Assembly: GCA_041635755.1 (NCBI GenBank)
Contig: JBFKUL010000064.1
Location: 1 to 13,202, forward strand
DNA length: 13,202 bases
Origin: JBFKUL01 sp041635755
GTDB lineage: Bacteria; Pseudomonadota; Gammaproteobacteria; Burkholderiales; SG8-39
Direction: 5' to 3'
Part shown: one piece after another, positions 7,493 through 13,202 of the stretch
Position numbering within the stretch: position 1 is the first letter of the stretch
Layout of the letters: every line of letters begins with the position of its first letter
Notes under the pieces: model-generated
Seen by the model: the letters and a program-made list of their open reading frames with translations, nothing else
What the model was told of the DNA's origin: nothing
Database searches by the model: none
Position numbers and translations under genes: made by a program

Positions 7493-7774
7493 TCAATGAT
7501 CCTCGAAGCGATGGACGCCATCCTCGGCGGGCTCGCCGGTCTCGGGGTCGATCCAGCTGGAGACGCCGAGTTCGTCCTCGGCTTCCTCGACGCTCTCGCC
7601 GGGCTCGAAGCCCGTGTCCTGGACCGCCTGCATGTCCTGCACTGCCTCGATCAGGGTCTGGAACGGGCCGTATTCCTTGCCGCCATCGATCGATTGCCAG
7701 TAATAGCCGTCGGGTCTCTCGATCACGCGTGTCTGATCGTAGTCGGGCGGTGTTTCCGGAATCTGGCGCGCCAT
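7493..7774 (-). CDS. Small acidic conserved-looking hypothetical protein
   Basis: A 93-residue protein of no family I can name. The first half has a compact, aromatic-rich segment around DGYYWQ and KEYGPFQTLIEAVQDMQ (about residues 22-49), which looks like a small folded unit. The second half is strongly acidic and ends in WIDPETGEPAEDGVHRFEDH (74-93). There are about 24 Asp/Glu against 5 Lys/Arg and no Cys, and I see no signal peptide or membrane segment, so it is probably cytosolic. The start at 7774 is fixed by a strong AGGAGG nine bases upstream; the frame continues upstream to 7849, but that extension is Arg-rich and unlike the rest. It is divergent from the lipid A deacylase and followed after 153 bases by the GGDEF/EAL gene on the same strand. 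It was judged a real gene from the ribosome binding site and amino-acid pattern. Confidence 0.75.
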   Translation of the reverse strand: MARQIPETPPDYDQTRVIERPDGYYWQSIDGGKEYGPFQTLIEAVQDMQAVQDTGFEPGESVEEAEDELGVSSWIDPETGEPAEDGVHRFEDH

Positions 7775-7783
7775 GGCGAGGCC

Positions 7784-7789
7784 CCTCCT
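7784..7789 (-). promoter_or_regulatory. Strong Shine-Dalgarno AGGAGG fixing the start at 7774
   Basis: The minus strand reads AGGAGG nine bases before the ATG at 7774. It is the strongest ribosome binding site in the window and rules against the longer frame that opens at 7849. Confidence 0.65.
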
Positions 7790-7798
7790 GTCCCCCCT

Positions 7799-7804
7799 AC
7801 TGTA
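7799..7804 (-). promoter_or_regulatory. Candidate -10 box (TACAGT) for the acidic hypothetical gene
   Basis: TACAGT on the minus strand lies 24 bases upstream of the ATG at 7774, just before the Shine-Dalgarno, giving a plausible short leader. No recognisable -35 hexamer is present. On the plus strand of this divergent gap (7775-7903) the only promoter hint for the deacylase gene is a TTGTCG at 7851-7856 with a poor -10. Confidence 0.25.
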
Positions 7805-7903
7805 CAACGATTCGGGCGCGCCGGAGCGCCTGCGAACCGGCCCGCGCATCTTGTCGCGACCGCGGTTATCCTATGCGCCCGCGAAAGAAGAAAAAAGAGA
7901 CCC

Positions 7904-8437
7904 ATGCGAACGATCTCCATCGCACTGGCGACCGCCGTCACACTCGCTGCAGCCGCGCCCGCGCGGGCGATCGACAGCGTGTCGATCGAGGCCGGCACCG
8001 GAAACTCCACCGACATGTGGCGCCTCGGCGCGCAGGTCGACTGGCAGCGCCGCTGGATGCAAGGGCCGAACTGGCATGTCGGCGGCTACTGGGATTTCCA
8101 GCTTGGCGAGTGGCGGGGCCACAGCGACGCTGGGGACAACCAGGAGCTCGTGGATATATCGGTAACGCCCGTGTTTCGGCTGCAGCGCAACGAGCTCTCG
8201 GGCCTGTTTCTGGAGGGGGGCATCGGCGCGCACCTGCTGAGCAAGACGCGGATCAACGCCAGGCGACGCTTTGGCAGCGCGTTCCAGTTCGGCAGCCACT
8301 TCGGCATCGGTTACCGCTTCGGCGCGCGCGGCGGCCTGGAGATCGGCGCACGCTACCAGCACGTCTCGAACGGCGACATCGAGAAGCCGAACAACGGTAT
8401 CAACTTCTGGCAGCTCAGGTTCCAGTACCGCTTCTAG
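7904..8437 (+). CDS. pagL: PagL-like lipid A 3-O-deacylase (acyloxyacyl hydrolase)
   Basis: A 177-residue outer-membrane beta-barrel enzyme that in this family removes the 3-O-linked acyl chain from lipid A. Residues 1-22 are a signal peptide ending in ARA. The mature part has alternating amphipathic strands rich in Trp/Tyr and ends in Phe, the usual barrel insertion signal. The family signature HVSN (153-156) followed by PNNGIN (162-167) is near the C-terminus, giving the catalytic His153 and Ser155. By alignment with Pseudomonas PagL from memory, the third catalytic residue (Glu) falls at Asn167; Glu160 is nearby. The start ATG at 7904 follows a purine-rich leader with AAGAGA and begins the signal peptide exactly. 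The frame is open back to 7403, but that part is antisense to the hypothetical gene. It is convergent with ettA after an 18-base gap. Confidence 0.88.
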   Translation: MRTISIALATAVTLAAAAPARAIDSVSIEAGTGNSTDMWRLGAQVDWQRRWMQGPNWHVGGYWDFQLGEWRGHSDAGDNQELVDISVTPVFRLQRNELSGLFLEGGIGAHLLSKTRINARRRFGSAFQFGSHFGIGYRFGARGGLEIGARYQHVSNGDIEKPNNGINFWQLRFQYRF

Positions 8438-8455
8438 GCCACCGCAAGGCCCCGC

Positions 8456-10129
<1,674 letters not shown>

Positions 10130-10158
10130 GGGAGATTCGGATTAGGATGGAGGCCTCG

Positions 10159-10164
10159 ATTATC
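10159..10164 (-). promoter_or_regulatory. Candidate -10 box (GATAAT) for ettA
   Basis: GATAAT on the minus strand lies 30 bases upstream of the ettA GTG, within the 58-base divergent gap shared with the YciI gene. A poor TTCGGT sits 17 bases further upstream, overlapping the start of the YciI gene. The compact gap means the two promoters would overlap. Confidence 0.3.
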
Positions 10165-10187
10165 GCCGACTCTTGCGGAGAACCGAA

Positions 10188-10484
10188 ATGCCCTATGCCA
10201 TCCAGACGGTGGACAAGCCCGGACACGGCCCTGTGCGCGCCAAGACGCGCGACGAACACTTGAAATATCTCGATGCCAACGTCAAGCTGCTGCTGGCCGC
10301 GGGCGCGCTGATCGACGACGACGGCACCGGCGGCAAGGGCGGGATCCTGATTGTCGACACCGACGATCGCGCCGAGGCCGAACGCTTCATCGCCGGCGAT
10401 CCATTCACGAAGGCGGGACTGTTCGAGAAGGTTACCGTGACGCGCTGGCGCAAAGCCTACTTCGACAAGAAGCGCCTGATCTAG
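10188..10484 (+). CDS. YciI-family protein
   Basis: A 98-residue single-domain cytosolic protein of the YciI-like (YCII) family, which has a dimeric ferredoxin-like alpha/beta fold and a conserved His/Asp pair but no settled general function; some members are dehalogenase- or hydrolase-like. Family features visible are RDEHLKYLDAN (21-31, candidate His24 and Asp29), the central GGILIVDTDDRAEAERFIAGDPF (45-67) and a closing VTVTRWRKAY. The start ATG at 10188 has GGAG eight bases upstream; a TTG at 10173 in the same frame lies before that site and is unlikely. It is divergent from ettA and convergent with the barrel gene 14 bases away. Confidence 0.9.
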   Translation: MPYAIQTVDKPGHGPVRAKTRDEHLKYLDANVKLLLAAGALIDDDGTGGKGGILIVDTDDRAEAERFIAGDPFTKAGLFEKVTVTRWRKAYFDKKRLI

Positions 10485-10498
10485 CGGGCGCAGCGCGC

Positions 10499-11263
10499 CT
10501 ACCAGCGCAGCGTGACGCCGAAAAGAACCGTTCGGTCGGCTGCGGCGTCGTTCTGACCCCGGCGCCAACCAACGTCGAGATCGAGGTCGTCGTTCACGGC
10601 GTAGATCAGCGCGAGCGTCGCGTGGCGCAGCGACCCGCCGGCGGCCTTGTCCGGATTGGTTTCGCGGCTCATTTCGATCCCCAGCGTGAGCTGCGGCGTG
10701 GCGCTGACGAGGAATGCCGCGGCGGCCTCGGTGAGCGAGGTGCGCTCGTCGAGCGTGTTGCGGTTCCTGCGATAGCCGAGGTGCGCGTGCACGGCGTAGC
10801 GCTCCGCTTCCCACGACAGAATGGCGAGCGAGCCCCAGGTCGCGCGCCCGGAGCCGGTGCCGCGCGACGCGTCGCCGCTTGGCAGCGTCACCGAGGGCAG
10901 CAGCGCGAAGCTCAGCCCATCGCGATCATAGAAACGCCACTTGGCGCCGAGCGTGGTGTCGATCGCGCCTTTCTGCGTCGTGCGCCCGGTGGCGTCGTCG
11001 GCGGTGCTGCGCAGATGACCGATGCCCACCAGCAGATCCAGATCTTCGCGCGGCCCGTAGGCGAGCACCGCCTCGGGCTGAGTGGCGCGCACCGTTACGC
11101 CGGCGTCGCGGTCGCGCGTGCGCTCGCCCACCAGTTCGAGCTGAAAGCGCCCCGCGCCCTGCGTGCCGGTGTCTTCGGTGAAAAGGGGATGCGCCGCCTG
11201 CGCGAGCGGCGAGAGTGCGCCGAGCGTAAGACCGAGAACCACCGAGCGCGTCGGCACCGTCAA
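10499..11263 (-). CDS. Putative outer-membrane beta-barrel (phenol MetA-type transporter family)
   Basis: A 254-residue exported protein. Residues 1-23 are a signal peptide (cleavage near AQA), followed by HPLFTEDTGTQGAGRFQLE (25-43), a typical opening of the MetA-type transporter/OM barrel family (PF13557). Alternating strands follow throughout, and the C-terminus VLFGVTLRW ends in an aromatic residue as outer-membrane barrels do. Family members are annotated as transporters of aromatic or other small substrates on thin evidence, so the cargo is unknown. It is the last gene of the aldolase/dehydrogenase operon: its TTG start at 11263 overlaps the dehydrogenase stop as TTGA, with GGAG eight bases before it. 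A GTG at 11257 is the alternative start. Its stop is 14 bases from the convergent YciI gene. Confidence 0.8.
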   Translation of the reverse strand: MTVPTRSVVLGLTLGALSPLAQAAHPLFTEDTGTQGAGRFQLELVGERTRDRDAGVTVRATQPEAVLAYGPREDLDLLVGIGHLRSTADDATGRTTQKGAIDTTLGAKWRFYDRDGLSFALLPSVTLPSGDASRGTGSGRATWGSLAILSWEAERYAVHAHLGYRRNRNTLDERTSLTEAAAAFLVSATPQLTLGIEMSRETNPDKAAGGSLRHATLALIYAVNDDLDLDVGWRRGQNDAAADRTVLFGVTLRW

Positions 11264-12390
11264 GAGTTCGGCTCCAGGCGCGCGAGCACGCCGTCCGAGC
11301 TGTCGGTAAGCAGATAAAGGTAGCCGTCCGGGCCCTGGCGCACGTCGCGAATGCGCCCGAGCACGCCCTGCAACAGGCGGTCTTCCTGCACCACCTTTTC
11401 ACCCTCGAGCTTCAGGCGCACCAGCATCTGATCCTTGAGCGCGCCGATGAAGAGGTCTCCCTTCCAGCCGGGAAACCTGTCGCCGGTGTAGAACGCCATG
11501 CCCGAGGGCGCGATCGAGGGCACCCAGTAGTGGATCGGCTGCGCCATGCCGGCCTTGTGCGTGCCTTCGCCGATCTTCGTGCCGAAGCCGTAGTTGACGC
11601 CGTAAGTGATCACCGGCCAGCCGTAATTGACACCCGGGCGGATCACATTCACCTCGTCGCCGCCCTGCGGGCCGTGCTCGTGGATCCAGAGCAAGCCGGT
11701 CTGCGGATGCAGCGCCGCACCCTGCATGTTGCGGTTACCCAACGTGTACTTCTCGGGCTTCCAGCCCGGCTTGCCGACGAACGGGTTGTCGGACGGCACG
11801 CGCCCGTCGTCGTGCAGCCGGATCACCGAGCCGGCGTGATCGTCGGACCGCTGCGCACGCTCCATCTCGCCGCGGTCGCCCAGGGTAATGTAGAGAAAGC
11901 CTTGCCGATCGAACACCAGGCGCGAGCCGAAGTGCCGCCCGGAGCCGCCCTTGGGGCTCTGGCGAAAGATCACCTGCATGCTTTCGAGGCGATTCCCCGA
12001 AAGCTTGCCGCGCGCAACCTCGGTGCCCACGCCGTCGGCTCCGCGCGCCGCATAAGACAGATAGATGAGCGCGTTCTCGGCAAACTTCGGATGCAATGCG
12101 ACGTCGAGCAGGCCGCCCTGACCGTAGGCGGCGACCTGCGGCAGGCCTTCGACCGGCTGCGACTCGAGCGCGCCGTTCTTCACCACGCGAAGCCGGCCGG
12201 GTCGCTCGGTGACGAGCATCCGGCCATCGGGCAGAAACGCGAGACCCCAGGGGTGATCCAGTCCCTCGACGATGCGCACGACGCGAAACGCGTGCTCGCC
12301 GGTGCGCAGCGCCTGCGCGCTCGCCTGCAGCACCGGCGCAAGCAATGCGAGCGCAAGTCCGAAGCGCAGCAGGTGACGAACCGGGGTCAT
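11260..12390 (-). CDS. PQQ-dependent soluble aldose sugar dehydrogenase-like protein (Asd/YliI family)
   Basis: A 376-residue six-bladed beta-propeller of the soluble glucose/sorbosone dehydrogenase family, predicted to be periplasmic and to oxidise aldoses using PQQ and Ca2+. A signal peptide spans about 1-25 (ASA cleavage). Motifs are DHPWGLAFLPDGRMLVTERPG (45-65), GQGGLLDVALHPKF (90-103), GGSGRHFGSRLVF (148-160, with the catalytic-type His153), YITLGDRG (167-174), HEHGPQGGDEVN (237-248) and PDGYLYLLTD (354-363). Length matches E. coli YliI (371). The propeller motif usually written GHRN-Q-G reads GNRNMQG here (Asn219), a substitution to check. No PQQ synthesis genes are visible, so cofactor supply would be from elsewhere. 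It is the middle gene of a tight operon: its ATG overlaps the aldolase stop as ATGA, and its stop overlaps the barrel start. Confidence 0.9.
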   Translation of the reverse strand: MTPVRHLLRFGLALALLAPVLQASAQALRTGEHAFRVVRIVEGLDHPWGLAFLPDGRMLVTERPGRLRVVKNGALESQPVEGLPQVAAYGQGGLLDVALHPKFAENALIYLSYAARGADGVGTEVARGKLSGNRLESMQVIFRQSPKGGSGRHFGSRLVFDRQGFLYITLGDRGEMERAQRSDDHAGSVIRLHDDGRVPSDNPFVGKPGWKPEKYTLGNRNMQGAALHPQTGLLWIHEHGPQGGDEVNVIRPGVNYGWPVITYGVNYGFGTKIGEGTHKAGMAQPIHYWVPSIAPSGMAFYTGDRFPGWKGDLFIGALKDQMLVRLKLEGEKVVQEDRLLQGVLGRIRDVRQGPDGYLYLLTDSSDGVLARLEPNS

Positions 12391-13148
12391 GCGCGCGCCT
12401 TGTCGAGGTAAGCGCGCGCGCTCGCGGCAAGCAGCTTGGGCACGTGCGTGTAAAGGTAGCGTACGCCCTTGCCGAGCAGATCGTTCACATTGTCGAACGC
12501 GGCGGGCATGCCGGGAATCCTCTTCGCGGCGACGATCTTGCGCAGGCTCGACTCGATCGCCCGCGCCACGGGCGGCGCCTTCGGCTCGCCGGGATGGCCG
12601 AGCGATTGCGACAGGTCCGAAGGGCCGATGAAAAACACGTCGATGTCGTCGACCTTCAGCAGCGCGTCGAGGTTCTCGATCGCCGCGGCGTCCTCAAGCT
12701 GGATCGCGATCAGCGTCTGGTTGTTTGCGGCGCTCACGTAATCGGCCAACGTGCCTTGCGCATCGTAGTTCGCGGCACGGGTGCCCGCAGCAAGGCCACG
12801 TGCGCCGAGCGGGTGGTACTTGACGGCCTGGACCACCGCGCGCGCATCCGCAGCGGTACTGACGTGGGGCACCTGCACGCCCATCACGCCACGGTCAAGG
12901 AGCTGCAGGATGTGCTCGGGGCTCCTGGTCGCCGGGCGAGCGATCGCGGTCATGCCGCGCGCCTCTGCGGCCATGGCCATCAGTTCGATGTGATCCGGCG
13001 TGAGCGCACCGTGCTCGCAGTCGAGCAGCACCCAGTCGAACCCGAGCGCGCCGAGCATCTCGACGATCTGCGGCGACGGAATCATCACCGAGACGCCGAA
13101 CACGGGCTCGCCCGCGAGCAGCTTCGCCTTCATGCGGTTTGTTCTCAT
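12387..13148 (-). CDS. HpcH/HpaI-family aldolase (class II pyruvate aldolase)
   Basis: A 253-residue cytosolic member of the HpcH/HpaI family, which cleaves 4-hydroxy-2-oxo acids to pyruvate and an aldehyde with a divalent metal; relatives include HpaI, GarL and RhmA. Residues lining the HpaI site are in place: His46 (DCEHG, 43-47), Arg71, Glu152 (IQLED) and Asp178 (GPSDLSQSLG, 175-184), matching HpaI His45/Arg70/Glu149/Asp175 closely in spacing. The barrel signatures GVQVPHV (90-96) and YHPLGARGLA (111-120) are also present. The substrate cannot be assigned. It is the first gene of the operon. The start ATG at 13148 is preceded by GGAG that ends only one base away, while the ATG at 13133 has poorer family fit; the close Shine-Dalgarno leaves some doubt. 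The leader carries a notable inverted-repeat structure. Confidence 0.92.
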   Translation of the reverse strand: MRTNRMKAKLLAGEPVFGVSVMIPSPQIVEMLGALGFDWVLLDCEHGALTPDHIELMAMAAEARGMTAIARPATRSPEHILQLLDRGVMGVQVPHVSTAADARAVVQAVKYHPLGARGLAAGTRAANYDAQGTLADYVSAANNQTLIAIQLEDAAAIENLDALLKVDDIDVFFIGPSDLSQSLGHPGEPKAPPVARAIESSLRKIVAAKRIPGMPAAFDNVNDLLGKGVRYLYTHVPKLLAASARAYLDKARA

Positions 13149-13149
13149 G

Positions 13150-13196
13150 CTCCGGCCACAGTATCGCCGCGCGAGCGGCGTGCCGGAGATTGTGGC
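13150..13196 (-). promoter_or_regulatory. Leader of the aldolase operon with alternative stems, possibly masking the RBS
   Basis: Read on the minus strand, an inner stem CGCCGC/GCGGCG with loop TCGC (13165-13180) is enclosed by CTCCGGC (13188-13182) pairing with GCCGGAG (13156-13150), which buries the GGAG just before the ATG. A second, mutually exclusive stem is GCCACA (13196-13191) with TGTGGC (13160-13155), which would leave GGAG free. The pairings are visible directly; that they are transcribed and regulatory is inference. A CACAAT hexamer at 13194-13189 could alternatively be a -10 box, in which case part of the leader would not be transcribed. Confidence 0.4.
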
Positions 13197-13202
13197 AGGA
13201 AA

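Noticed and set aside
7403..7903. An in-frame 167-codon extension of the pagL-like gene, with an AGGAGG and GTG near 7488 on the plus strand
   Set aside because: It is antisense to the acidic hypothetical gene, and the signal peptide starts exactly at the ATG at 7904; the AGGAGG match is most likely chance.
10482..10501. A hairpin (GGCGC/GCGCC) between the convergent YciI and barrel genes
   Set aside because: Only five base pairs with a three-base loop and no T-run, too weak in GC-rich DNA to list as a terminator.

Overview
The window is a GC-rich, densely packed chromosomal stretch with strong G/C preference at third codon positions. It is most likely from a betaproteobacterium (Burkholderiales or a relative). 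The evidence is an EttA close to the E. coli protein, an outer-membrane lipid A deacylase and secreted beta-barrels (so a Gram-negative envelope), and a CHASE/PAS/GAF/GGDEF/EAL sensor. The taxon is inferred from protein style, not from a marker gene. There are twelve protein genes, one cut by the left edge. I see no tRNA, rRNA, CRISPR array, insertion sequence or phage gene. No gap between genes exceeds about 155 bases.

Layout. Bases 1-1171 (minus strand) hold a class I glutamine amidotransferase followed by a small K+-channel-like protein that runs off the window. Bases 1313-3879 (plus strand) hold a two-gene unit: a fused aminoglycoside-phosphotransferase-like/P-loop kinase protein whose stop overlaps the start of a DHH-family phosphoesterase. 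A bulged hairpin containing both stop codons separates this unit from the convergent 3890-7339 gene, a large membrane-bound c-di-GMP enzyme with cyclase and phosphodiesterase domains. Upstream on the same strand is a small, very acidic hypothetical gene (7493-7774), divergent from a PagL-like lipid A deacylase (7904-8437). Then come ettA (8456-10129, minus), a divergent YciI-family gene (10188-10484, plus), and a three-gene minus-strand operon from 13148 down to 10499: HpcH/HpaI aldolase, PQQ-type sugar dehydrogenase, and a putative outer-membrane beta-barrel.

How the genes fit together. The clearest units are the kinase/DHH pair (GTGA overlap) and the aldolase/dehydrogenase/barrel operon (ATGA and TTGA overlaps), both of which suggest translational coupling. 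The operon combines a cytosolic carbon-carbon lyase with an exported sugar oxidase and an outer-membrane protein, which suggests uptake and oxidation of a sugar or sugar acid; the substrate cannot be read from sequence. The rest looks like independent housekeeping, signalling and envelope genes.

I did not find a convincing undescribed multi-gene system. The best leads are modest: two mutually exclusive stems in the leader of the aldolase operon, one of which would hide the ribosome binding site; an Asn at the position that aligns with the catalytic Glu of PagL; and the kinase/phosphoesterase pair.
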